Shown here piece by piece: positions 1 to 7,729 of a stretch of DNA of 64,000 bases. A program made the position numbers and the translations under genes. Source of the DNA: an uncultured Fusobacterium sp. (GTDB lineage: Bacteria; Fusobacteriota; Fusobacteriia; Fusobacteriales; Fusobacteriaceae); the NCBI RefSeq assembly GCF_905200055.1, contig NZ_CAJKIS010000008.1, positions 1 through 64,000 of the forward strand, read 5' to 3'. Each line of letters begins with the position of its first letter. The stretch's first letter is position 1. The notes below the pieces were generated by a model. The model had not been told where the DNA came from and did not search any database. It was given only the letters and a program-made list of their open reading frames with translations.

Positions 1-80
1 TTTCTACTTATTTTTGTCTATTTTCATATAAAAAATTAAAAAATTTTTATATAAAATCAATTTATAATTTCCTTAGAAAT

Positions 81-122
81 AAAAAAATTAGTCTCTAACA
101 TATCTAAATCAGAGACTAATTT
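81..122 (-). terminator. Intrinsic terminator of the PTS operon
   Basis: A 10-bp inverted repeat (ATTAGTCTCT / AGAGACTAAT) lies just after the DUF7916 stop codon. On the minus strand it is followed by a run of T. It ends the PTS-peptidase-DUF7916 operon. The remaining bases 1-80 are AT-rich and hold nothing recognised. Confidence 0.85.
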
Positions 123-143
123 CTTTTTAATAAAACTATTTTA

Positions 144-1061
144 TTATCTCATAATAGAGTGAGCCATTCTACGATAAGTATGTCTTACTCCTCTTATAAC
201 TTTTCCATACTCTAAAATATTTTCAGGAAGAGCCATTCCATTATATCCAGCATCTCCTAAATGGTGTAAATCTGTACCTGCCATTTTACACATTAAAGCT
301 ATCTGTCTTATAGTTGAAATATCTGCTCCCTCTTGTGAAGTTCCAATAGCTGTTAATGTTAATTTTCCTAATTCATGAGCATAACAAACAAGTTCTCTAA
401 TATATTCCATAGTTATTCCAGGAACACTTCCAGGAGCCGGCATTAAAATTATATCTGCTCCTGCATTAGCAAATTCTTTTATATCTTCTTTTGTTATTAT
501 TTTTTCTCCTGCTTCACTTAATATCCCAGCAGCGTGCATTTTTCCTGCTACAATAACTAATTTATCTCCTAAATTTTCTTTATATATTTTAACAGTATCA
601 ACTATTGCACGATTAGTAACTCCAACTCCTGGATTACCTGTAAGAACAATAAAATCAACACCCATATCTACTGCTTTTTTAGCATTTTCTAAAGTTCCCT
701 TACGTCCATTTGATAATTTTAAAAATCCCTCTTGATTCTCTTTTTCTGCTTCTAATGGCTCAAGATTGATTCCAACCTTACGTCCAGTAAATTTTTTTAT
801 TGTTCTAATAACTTCTTGAGGCTCTACTTTAGGCATTCCATACATAATAGGATTATCTACATCAAAAACATTTAATAGTATAATATCAGCTCCCATAGCA
901 GCAGCAACTTCTGCATTTGTAACATCACCTAAAACCGCTTCACGACTTCCTATAACTTCAGTAACTATCAAACGTCCTTCACTTGCAGCTATTGAATGTA
1001 GAAAATCTTCCTTTGTCATTTTATCCATATCAGAAGCTTTACAATCTAAATATCTTTTCAT
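144..1061 (-). CDS. DUF7916 family TIM-barrel-like protein
   Basis: This 305-residue protein begins MKRYLDCKASDM and runs through alternating hydrophobic strands and small-residue loops typical of a TIM barrel, for example VDFIVLTGNPGVGVTN and GADIILMPAPGSVPG. From memory it matches a family now called DUF7916, sometimes mislabelled as HAD hydrolase, found beside PTS transporters. Its conserved C-terminal part includes GTSQEGAD, HHLGDAGYNGMALPEN and GVRHTYRRMA. Enzymatic function is unknown. It is the last gene of the PTS operon, 31 bp after the dipeptidase, so a role in processing the imported substrate is inferred only from position. The start ATG has an SD (AGGAG) 7-8 bases upstream. Confidence 0.75.
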   Translation of the reverse strand: MKRYLDCKASDMDKMTKEDFLHSIAASEGRLIVTEVIGSREAVLGDVTNAEVAAAMGADIILLNVFDVDNPIMYGMPKVEPQEVIRTIKKFTGRKVGINLEPLEAEKENQEGFLKLSNGRKGTLENAKKAVDMGVDFIVLTGNPGVGVTNRAIVDTVKIYKENLGDKLVIVAGKMHAAGILSEAGEKIITKEDIKEFANAGADIILMPAPGSVPGITMEYIRELVCYAHELGKLTLTAIGTSQEGADISTIRQIALMCKMAGTDLHHLGDAGYNGMALPENILEYGKVIRGVRHTYRRMAHSIMR

Positions 1062-1092
1062 AATTATCTCCTTTTTCAGTAATATAAAATAT

Positions 1093-2421
1093 TTACTTAT
1101 TTATATAATATATAGAAAGAGCATAAATTTCAATAAGTTTAAAGAAGGAATCTATATCCATATATTCATCTTTATTATGAGCAATCCCCTTTTCTCCCGG
1201 AAAAGATGGACCAAAAGCTACTATATTTGGAACTTTTCTAGCATATGTTCCTCCAGTTGTTGTAACAGGTGTAGAATCTAATTTAGTAACTTCAAAATAT
1301 CCTTTAGAAAGCTCTTTAACCATTTTAGAATTTGGATTATGAAGAACTTTTGCCATATGTGCTTCAATCTCAATTTTTTCCTTTAATTTATCCTTTATTT
1401 TTTCAATTATTTCTTCTCCATTACAATCTACAGGATAACGAATACTAATTGATGCAACTAAAAAATTCTCTTCCACTTTCAAATCATAAAAACTTAGTAA
1501 AACTCTTTCAGACTCACTTTTTTGGTAATTAATTTCTAATGCTTCTCCATAAACATCAGAAAAATATCTTAATATCTTTTTAATTCCATTTTTATAATCA
1601 ATATTTTCTAATATACTATTAGGAATATTATTCATTGCTGAAATAATAGCATTTTCTCCTAAATATGGATTATTTGAAGGAGCACGTTTTCCCTCACCTA
1701 CAATAGAATTAAAGTTTTTATCTGAAATAACTTTTAAAATTGCCTTATCAGGAATATATGCTCTTGAAAATTCTCCCTCTATTTTCTCTAAACTTATATT
1801 TTTATTCTCTTCTCTTGGAAAAAAGATCTTTAATCTAATTATTCCATTTTCACCATAAACAACTGGGAATTTACAATCAGGAGTAAATCCAAATATTGGT
1901 GCTGTTTCTTTTTTTAAAAAATATACCATATCAGACATTCCACTCTCTTCATCTGTTCCCATAATTATTTTTATATTATTTTTAAAATTTACTCCCAAAT
2001 CCTTTAAAATTTTAACTGCATAAATTGTTGAAAGAAGAGGTCCTTTATTATCTAATACCCCTCTCCCATAATATCTTTTATCCATCTTAGTTAATTTAAA
2101 TGGTGGATAACTCCATCCACTTCCAGCTGGGACAACATCAAGATGCCCAAATATTCCCATATAACCCTTATTTCTCTCTTCTTTAAATAATGATAAAACT
2201 CCTGCATAACCATCAACATTTTTAGTATAAAATCCTAATTCTCTCCCTATCTTTAAAGCTTCTTCTAAACAATTGTTTATATTTTCACCAAAAGGATAAG
2301 GTGAAGAATCTATATTTTTTACACTTGGAATAGTTACCAATCTAGAGAAGTTTTCTTCTATTTCTGGTTTGTATTTTTCAATCAATTCTCTTATTTTTTC
2401 AATATTAATCACAAATCTCAA
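1093..2421 (-). CDS. Sapep family Mn2+-dependent dipeptidase
   Basis: This 442-residue protein belongs to the M20 metallopeptidase clan, PepV/Sapep type, which hydrolyses dipeptides in the cytoplasm. Visible motifs are GHLDVVPAGSGW (metal-ligand His and Asp), GRGVLDNKGPL (bridging Asp), MGTDEESG (catalytic and ligand Glu) and a C-terminal TTTGGTYAR with IAHNKDE. Length matches the family. It overlaps the end of the GrdB-like gene by 17 bp, so it is probably translationally coupled. The start is uncertain: a TTG at 2421 or a GTG at 2412, both with weak SD. Placement in a PTS operon suggests that peptide or amino-acid conjugates may be among the substrates, which is inference. Confidence 0.85.
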   Translation of the reverse strand: MRFVINIEKIRELIEKYKPEIEENFSRLVTIPSVKNIDSSPYPFGENINNCLEEALKIGRELGFYTKNVDGYAGVLSLFKEERNKGYMGIFGHLDVVPAGSGWSYPPFKLTKMDKRYYGRGVLDNKGPLLSTIYAVKILKDLGVNFKNNIKIIMGTDEESGMSDMVYFLKKETAPIFGFTPDCKFPVVYGENGIIRLKIFFPREENKNISLEKIEGEFSRAYIPDKAILKVISDKNFNSIVGEGKRAPSNNPYLGENAIISAMNNIPNSILENIDYKNGIKKILRYFSDVYGEALEINYQKSESERVLLSFYDLKVEENFLVASISIRYPVDCNGEEIIEKIKDKLKEKIEIEAHMAKVLHNPNSKMVKELSKGYFEVTKLDSTPVTTTGGTYARKVPNIVAFGPSFPGEKGIAHNKDEYMDIDSFFKLIEIYALSIYYINK

Positions 2422-2884
2422 CAGCTTTTTTTACAATATTTCTAAGAGCATCATTTAATCCAACTCCACCTTTTTTAGGTGTAATTACTAAGTCATACTC
2501 TTTATATTTATTATAAGCTGCATTATCCTCACTCATAGCTCCAACACATGGAATAGGACTATTTTCTTTTAAAAATTTAACAAGATGTCCACACACCTCT
2601 CCAAATTTTTCATAGTTAAAAGCAGGTCCACAAATAATTACATCTGCTTCTAATTTTTTAGCCATAGCTGCAATTTTTTTGCTATTTTCCTCTTTATTAT
2701 CTAAATAATTTTGATCTCCACAAAATAGAGTAGCTATAATTTTGGCATCAAACTCTTTCAAATATGGTTCCATCATTATTCCAGGACCTAAAGCTCCTTT
2801 TTTTCCCGCTAGAGGAAGAGAAGTATTCTCCTCTCCCCCTTGTCCAGCTTGAATTTGATTTAATACTAAAACTATTTTTTTCAT
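2405..2884 (-). CDS. GrdB N-terminal-like protein (glycine/betaine reductase B-related)
   Basis: The start is the ATG at 2884 (MKKIVLVLNQ), with SD GGAAG 8 bases upstream; a TTG five codons earlier lies inside that SD. The 159-residue protein resembles only the first third of selenoprotein B of glycine/sarcosine/betaine reductase: an early GGEE, GPGIMMEPYL, a CGDQNYL segment and a CGPAFNYEKFGEVCGHL segment. GrdB is normally about 430 residues with a selenocysteine further on; that part is absent here and no UGA is involved. It may be a stand-alone redox or binding domain serving the PTS operon. Homology is from recalled motifs. Confidence 0.6.
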   Translation of the reverse strand: MKKIVLVLNQIQAGQGGEENTSLPLAGKKGALGPGIMMEPYLKEFDAKIIATLFCGDQNYLDNKEENSKKIAAMAKKLEADVIICGPAFNYEKFGEVCGHLVKFLKENSPIPCVGAMSEDNAAYNKYKEYDLVITPKKGGVGLNDALRNIVKKAVEICD

Positions 2885-2903
2885 AAATCTCACTTCCAAT
2901 TAA

Positions 2904-4256
2904 TTAATCATCAAAAGAGATATCATCAAAAGAGATGTCATCATCCTCTTCATTTTCATTCTCTTTACTTTCTTCTAATAAATATTGTTTATCCATTATT
3001 TTAATAAATGGAATATATATAATTACTCCAAGTACAAATAATAAAGCTTGTAATATAGCTCCTCTTATTCCTGTTGTTAAAAAACCAGAGAAAAGAATAG
3101 GAGTTGTCCAAGGCAATTGTACCCCATTAGTATAAGGAACAAGTCCTACTGCCATAGCAAAATAAGCTATAATAATATTAATAGTAGGTATTAAAATAAA
3201 TGGAATTAACATTAAAGGATTTAGCATCATAGGTAATCCATAGATAATAGGCTCATTTATTCCAAAAATTCCTGGTAGTAAAGATAAACTTCCTAAATTT
3301 TTAATTCTTTTACTTTTACAAACAAGCACCATTGCAACAAGTAAAGAAAGTGTACTTCCCGCTCCTCCAAAAGTAGCAAACATATCTTGAAATTGCCCAG
3401 TTATAATATTTGGAAGAGGAGCTCCTGCTTGGAATGCTTCTAAGTTTTCAACTGATAAAACTCTTAAAACAGGGTTATATACAGCACCAACAACACTTGA
3501 TCCATTTATTCCAAAGAACCAGAATAGATGTAAGAAAATATATGCTATAACCATAGCTGGTAAAGTTCCTCCAACTGATACAAGTGGAAGTTGCAAGAAT
3601 TTATATATAAAAGTATGAATATCATTAAATGAAGTCATCTCAAAAAGACATTTAATAACAAAAGCTACAACCATAACTATTGCTGATGGAATTAGAGCTT
3701 CAAAAGATTTTGCAACTGTAGGTGGAACACCATCTGGCATTCTAATAACAATACCTTTTTTTATAACTGCAGCAAACAATTTTACTGAAAGAATTGCTGT
3801 AAACATTCCAACGAATACCCCTTTAGATCCCATCCATCCAAGAGGAATACCAGTAACTTGATAAGTAATTTCGCTTCCCTTAGGAACAAAACTAATAGCA
3901 AAAGGAGTTAAAATAAAGAAAGAAACTAAAGCAATAACAGCAGAGTTAATTCCATTAACGTCCTCTTGTCTTCCATAACTATATCCAATACCAATAACTG
4001 CCAATATCGTCATTACATCAAATGTAGCAGTAACTGGATGTGAAAGTTTATTAGCCCAACCTTCACCAAAAAATCTTGCCCAAAACTCATTCCATCCAGG
4101 AATAGGAAAATTCGCAATTAAAAGAAATAATGAACCAACTATTAAAAGTGGCGATGAAACAAGAAATCCATCTCTAATAGAGATAAGATATTTATTTTTT
4201 CCAATTTTTTCAGCCAAAGGCATTAAAACCTTTTCTAAACTACCCATTGCATTCAT
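2904..4256 (-). CDS. PTS EIIC, lactose/cellobiose family
   Basis: This 450-residue membrane permease of a phosphotransferase system has about ten hydrophobic helices, the EIIC hallmark GINEPIIYGLPMMLNP near residue 330 and the N-terminal LISIRDGFLVSSPLLIVGSLF. It transports and presents the sugar for phosphorylation by EIIB. The EIIB gene is immediately upstream; no EIIA gene is in the window, so EIIA must be supplied from elsewhere. The last 20 residues are acidic (ESKENENEEDDD) and end with a duplicated DISFD, produced by a 15-bp DNA tandem repeat. ATG start with AGGAGG about 11 bases upstream. Substrate is not predictable. Confidence 0.9.
   Translation of the reverse strand: MNAMGSLEKVLMPLAEKIGKNKYLISIRDGFLVSSPLLIVGSLFLLIANFPIPGWNEFWARFFGEGWANKLSHPVTATFDVMTILAVIGIGYSYGRQEDVNGINSAVIALVSFFILTPFAISFVPKGSEITYQVTGIPLGWMGSKGVFVGMFTAILSVKLFAAVIKKGIVIRMPDGVPPTVAKSFEALIPSAIVMVVAFVIKCLFEMTSFNDIHTFIYKFLQLPLVSVGGTLPAMVIAYIFLHLFWFFGINGSSVVGAVYNPVLRVLSVENLEAFQAGAPLPNIITGQFQDMFATFGGAGSTLSLLVAMVLVCKSKRIKNLGSLSLLPGIFGINEPIIYGLPMMLNPLMLIPFILIPTINIIIAYFAMAVGLVPYTNGVQLPWTTPILFSGFLTTGIRGAILQALLFVLGVIIYIPFIKIMDKQYLLEESKENENEEDDDISFDDISFDD
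2908..2937. repeat. 15-bp tandem duplication in the EIIC C-terminus
   Basis: Two adjacent copies of TCATCAAAAGAGATN (2908-2922 and 2923-2937) encode a duplicated DISFD at the extreme C-terminus of EIIC. Reading frame is kept, so the repeat only lengthens the acidic tail. Confidence 0.9.
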
Positions 4257-4260
4257 AATA

Positions 4261-4578
4261 TTATTTTCCTCCTTTAAGTAGTTTGATAATTTCTTTTAAA
4301 ACTTTTTCTCCATTCATTGTACCATAATCATTTGTATCTATAACCATTACAGGTAAAGGAGAGTATTTCTCTTGCATCTCTTTAAATACAAACTTAACTT
4401 GTGGACCTAATACAATACAATCAGGTTTTTTATCTGGTATTATAGTGTGTGCTTGTGCATAAGAGTGTGCAGATATTTCAAGTGGTAAATTATGCTTTTC
4501 AACAATCTTATTCATTTTAGAAACAAGAAGACTTGTTGACATTCCAGCGTTACAAAATAAGAAAATCTTTTTTTTCAT
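4261..4578 (-). CDS. PTS EIIB, lactose/cellobiose family
   Basis: This 105-residue cytoplasmic phosphocarrier has the family signature FCNAGMSTSLLVSKM with the phosphorylated cysteine at position 9. It also has the IVLGPQVKFVFKEM region typical of cellobiose/chitobiose EIIB. It accepts phosphate from EIIA and transfers it to the sugar bound by EIIC. It is the first gene of the five-gene operon, four bases before EIIC, with SD AGGAGGT upstream of ATG. Confidence 0.92.
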   Translation of the reverse strand: MKKKIFLFCNAGMSTSLLVSKMNKIVEKHNLPLEISAHSYAQAHTIIPDKKPDCIVLGPQVKFVFKEMQEKYSPLPVMVIDTNDYGTMNGEKVLKEIIKLLKGGK

Positions 4579-4616
4579 AGGTGTTACCTCCTAAAGTTAT
4601 GTGTTTATGTGCATAT

Positions 4617-4645
4617 AATATATAAAATTTCTTGTTTTAAGTCAA
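4617..4645 (-). promoter_or_regulatory. Sigma-70 promoter of the PTS operon
   Basis: On the minus strand TTGACT (4640-4645) and TATATT (4617-4622) are separated by 17 bp, about 40 bp upstream of the EIIB start codon. It lies close to the divergent TTCGTT boxes at 4666-4750. Confidence 0.7.
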
Positions 4646-4665
4646 ATACTACAAAAATATTTCAA

Positions 4666-4750
4666 ATTCGTTTATTAAAGTTGAATATATATGGAAAATA
4701 TGATATTATAAAATAACAAACGAATATAAAAAAATACAATTTTCGTTAAT
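4666..4750. repeat. Three TTCGTT boxes in the divergent region
   Basis: ATTCGTTT (4666-4673), its inverted copy AAACGAAT (4718-4725) and a further TTTCGTTAAT (4741-4750) fall between the PTS promoter and the Rep_3-like gene. The first and third are similar in direct orientation (TTCGTTTATTAAA versus TTCGTTAATAAAA). They could be iteron-like or operator sites for the adjacent DNA-binding protein, which is inference. Confidence 0.5.
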
Positions 4751-4777
4751 AAAAATTATTTTCACGGAGGTATATAT

Positions 4778-5920
4778 TTGCAAAAAATTTTTTTAAATAA
4801 TTTAATCAATAAAAACATCTCATTTTTTTCAATTAATTTTACAAAGTTTTTAACAAAAAAAGAAAAAAGTATCTTACTTATATTGAAAAAAGAGTTTAAA
4901 AATAGATATATAGAAATAGAAAAAAACTTGTTGCTTAAAAATGGAATCTATTCAGATATGGAAGAATTAGAAATAAATATTTTTAATGATCTCTATAAAT
5001 TAAGAGAAAAAAATATTATTATCTCTTATAAAGGAAAGCCAATGACTTTTATTGGTATCATCTCTTCTTTTCATATTGATAGAGATATTATTGGAGTAAT
5101 GTTAAGTGAAGAGTTTGCTTCGTCTTTTAATAACAACTCTTTTTTTAACGATATAAAATTAGATTGTATTTTAAATTTTAGAGAAAAATATACACATATT
5201 TTATATCAAAAATTTATCTTTGAAAAAAAAGAGAGTATAAATTTTGAATTAGAAGAGTTTAAAAACTTATTTAATCTTACAAATAAAAACTATACTAGAT
5301 TTTATGACTTAGAAAAAAACATGTTAATTCCCATGATTAAAGATATAACAGAAAACTCTAATTTAAAAGTAGAATATGAAAAAATAAGAGTTTCTGAATA
5401 TAAAAACTCAAAAATTTTAGGAATAAAATTTAGATGTAAAAATATTATAGCAGAAAATAAAAATTTGAATCTATTGATCAATAGTATTAAAAATAAAGTG
5501 CAAAATATAGATTACATTTATAATTTAATGAATAATCTTCTTCCCGTAGAGGGAAGCGAATATCTAAAAGAGAGAATAGACTATGCTCTTCAATTAAATC
5601 CTAAAAATTTTGAAGATTTCCTAATAAAAATACTTTTTAAACGGGAATATAAAAATGAAATTATTCTTTATAAAGAAAATCGTAAATTTTCATCTCCTTT
5701 TGAAATTCATAGTTTTTTTCTAAAATTAATAAAAGAATTAAATAGCAAAAATATCAATATTAATTTTGAAGTTTTTTCTATTAAATTTTTAACTAAAATA
5801 TACTTCTTAAAAGAAGGAAAAGAAATATACTACAATGAAAAAAATTATAGTTTTTATTTAGAATATAAATTACATGAAAAGAGTACTATCATTATAAAAA
5901 AATATATTTTGGAAAATTAA
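4778..5920 (+). CDS. Rep_3-like replication initiator protein
   Basis: This 380-residue, very lysine-rich protein starts at a TTG (4778) preceded by SD CGGAGG six bases away. Residues 1-110 look like a first winged helix. Residues 140-215 contain the typical second winged helix of Rep_3/RepB initiators: FKNLFNLTNKNYTRFYDLEK, then MIKDITENSNLKVEYEKIR and KILGIKFRCKN. The remaining 160 residues are unassigned. Plasmid Rep_3 proteins bind iterons and start replication; here the gene sits on what looks like chromosome, with candidate boxes directly upstream. It may be a plasmid remnant or a domesticated transcription factor. No partitioning or mobilisation gene is next to it. Confidence 0.55.
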   Translation: MQKIFLNNLINKNISFFSINFTKFLTKKEKSILLILKKEFKNRYIEIEKNLLLKNGIYSDMEELEINIFNDLYKLREKNIIISYKGKPMTFIGIISSFHIDRDIIGVMLSEEFASSFNNNSFFNDIKLDCILNFREKYTHILYQKFIFEKKESINFELEEFKNLFNLTNKNYTRFYDLEKNMLIPMIKDITENSNLKVEYEKIRVSEYKNSKILGIKFRCKNIIAENKNLNLLINSIKNKVQNIDYIYNLMNNLLPVEGSEYLKERIDYALQLNPKNFEDFLIKILFKREYKNEIILYKENRKFSSPFEIHSFFLKLIKELNSKNININFEVFSIKFLTKIYFLKEGKEIYYNEKNYSFYLEYKLHEKSTIIIKKYILEN

Positions 5921-6024
5921 GCAAATACTAGTAACATAATTTTTTAAAATATTATATTTCATTATAGTATATTTATAAATTTATGTTATAATTTATATAG
6001 CAAATTATAACGTTTGGAGATTAT

Positions 6025-6792
6025 ATGATAAATAAAAAAAATGAATACAAAATATTGTCACTTTCTTGTTTGACAGGAAAACTCTTACTGAAAAATGGAG
6101 CAGAAATTTATAGAGTTGAAAAGGCTGTTTGCCAAGTAGCAAAATATTATGGTTTAACTCCTCAATGCTTTGCCACTTTAACTTGTATAATCATCACTTT
6201 AAAAAATTCAGAGGGTGAAGTTGTTTCATTAGTTGAAAGAGTTAATACAAGAAATACTAATTTAGATAAAGTTTATCAAGTTCATACTTTAATAAAAAAT
6301 CTTGACCAATATAATTATGATCAACTAGAAAATAGATTAATTGAGATTGAAAAAGAAAAACCTTATTCTTTCTTTATAAATATTTTAGGGAATTGTTTAG
6401 GGGCAGGTTTTTTTACTTTCCTTTTCTCTGGAAATTTCCATGAATTTATAGCAGCTTTTTTAGGTGGAATTTTAATAGCAATAGTCTCTAAAATTACTGA
6501 AACTTTAAAGTTAGGAGTATTTTTTACTAATTTACTCTGTGGAGCTATATCATCAGGAACCGCATGTATATTTTTAAAATATAGATTTATAACTGATGTT
6601 TCTATCCCAATTATATCTACACTTATGATCTTAGTTCCTGGAGTTGCATTTATAAATTCTATGAGAGATATGTTTGCTGGGGATTTAATTACTGGTTTTT
6701 CTAGATTAGGGGAAATAATAATGATTGGAACTGCTATAGCAGTAGGATCAGGAATTGCTTTAAAACTCCTGTTAGATTTAGGAGGTGTTTAA
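6025..6792 (+). CDS. Threonine/serine exporter, ThrE N-terminal domain subunit
   Basis: This 255-residue protein of the ThrE/DUF1212 family has a cytoplasmic N-terminal region (LLKNGAEIYRVEKAV, then the hydrolase-like CFATLTCIIITL) and five predicted membrane helices from about residue 118. Two-subunit exporters carry this half separately from the DUF3815 half, which follows one base after the stop. ATG at 6025 with TTTGGAG upstream. It probably exports threonine or serine across the inner membrane. Confidence 0.85.
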   Translation: MINKKNEYKILSLSCLTGKLLLKNGAEIYRVEKAVCQVAKYYGLTPQCFATLTCIIITLKNSEGEVVSLVERVNTRNTNLDKVYQVHTLIKNLDQYNYDQLENRLIEIEKEKPYSFFINILGNCLGAGFFTFLFSGNFHEFIAAFLGGILIAIVSKITETLKLGVFFTNLLCGAISSGTACIFLKYRFITDVSIPIISTLMILVPGVAFINSMRDMFAGDLITGFSRLGEIIMIGTAIAVGSGIALKLLLDLGGV

Positions 6793-6793
6793 A

Positions 6794-7249
6794 ATGCCTA
6801 TAGAAAAAATGATTTTTCAAATTTTTTCTGCAATGGTAACAACTTGTGGATTTGGTTTGATGTTTAATATAAAAAATAAAAATCTCCTCCACACAAGTAT
6901 AGCTGGAGGTTTAAGCTGGGCAATTTATCTTTTAGGGCAAAAACTAGAGTATTCTGAAGGAGTTTCATATTTTATAGCTACTTTCGCTATGGCTATTTAC
7001 TCTGAAATAGTTGCTAAAAAACTTTCTACTCCTGTAACAACAATACTAATAGCTGCTCTTATTCCACTAGCTCCTGGTGGAGGTATTTACTATACTATGT
7101 ATAATTTATTAGATAAAAATTATCCTATTGCAGTTCAAAAAGGAATACAGACATTTATTATAGCTGGAGCTATGGCTGTTGGTATTTTTTCTGCTTCTAC
7201 AATTTTTAAACTATATAATAGACTCAAAAAAAACAGCTTGGAGGAATAA
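6794..7249 (+). CDS. Threonine/serine exporter, ThrE C-terminal domain subunit
   Basis: This 151-residue membrane protein of the DUF3815/ThrE_2 family has four to five helices and the motif LIPLAPGGGIYYTMYNLL. The start is taken as the ATG at 6794 because AGGAGGT lies 7 bases upstream inside the end of the previous gene. It pairs with the preceding subunit to form a complete exporter. Its stop codon lies in the loop of the shared terminator. Confidence 0.85.
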   Translation: MPIEKMIFQIFSAMVTTCGFGLMFNIKNKNLLHTSIAGGLSWAIYLLGQKLEYSEGVSYFIATFAMAIYSEIVAKKLSTPVTTILIAALIPLAPGGGIYYTMYNLLDKNYPIAVQKGIQTFIIAGAMAVGIFSASTIFKLYNRLKKNSLEE

Positions 7250-7267
7250 ATCCTCTAGCTGTTTTTA
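7226..7267. terminator. Bidirectional terminator overlapping two convergent gene ends
   Basis: Arms AAAAACAGCT (7229-7238) and AGCTGTTTTT (7257-7266) with an inner GGAGGA/TCCTC stem form a symmetrical hairpin with A and T runs on both sides. It contains the last codons of both the exporter subunit and the convergent HU gene. Confidence 0.9.
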
Positions 7268-7548
7268 ATTTTATCAGCAAATTTCTTTCCAACAGTAAAT
7301 TTAAAAACTTTCTTTGCTGGAATAACTATTCTTTCCTGAGTTTTTGGATTTCCATAGTTTCTTTCTTCTCTCTCTTCAATTTCAAATTTACCCCAATCTT
7401 TGAAAATTACTTTGCCTTCTTTTTCAAGAGCCTCTTGTAATGTATCGAAGAAAACTTCAATTCTTTTTTTAGCCTCTCCGATATTTTTTAACCTTCCATC
7501 TTTCTTAAAGGAATCAAGATAATTTTTTGTAAACTCCTTTTCTGTCAT
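7255..7548 (-). CDS. HU/IHF-family DNA-binding protein
   Basis: This 97-residue protein of the bacterial histone-like family has an N-terminal helical dimerisation part (MTEKEFTKNYL), the conserved VIFKDWGKFEIEEREERNYGNPKT beta-arm base and a C-terminal KKVFKFTVGKKFADKI. In HU the arm normally carries an RNP motif intercalating DNA; here the corresponding segment reads YGNPKTQERIVIPAKK. It is one of two HU-like proteins in the window, the other being at 58.3 kb. ATG preceded by GGAGGAG. Confidence 0.88.
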   Translation of the reverse strand: MTEKEFTKNYLDSFKKDGRLKNIGEAKKRIEVFFDTLQEALEKEGKVIFKDWGKFEIEEREERNYGNPKTQERIVIPAKKVFKFTVGKKFADKIKNS

Positions 7549-7729
7549 ATGGTCTCCTCCTCAAAATCACTTCATTTTATACTAGTCTTTTTTTTTAAAA
7601 TGCATTATACTATAATTATAATACATTTATAATTCTATATTAACATTGTTTTGTGTTAGATTAAATTAGATTTTTTTTTCAATATTTTTGAAAAAAATTT
7701 CATATTCATTATTTAAAGGGAGAGAGAAA

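Noticed and set aside
2405..2899. A selenocysteine (in-frame TGA) in the GrdB-like gene
   Set aside because: The gene ends at a TAA before the region that would carry Sec, and no readthrough frame resembling the GrdB remainder follows.
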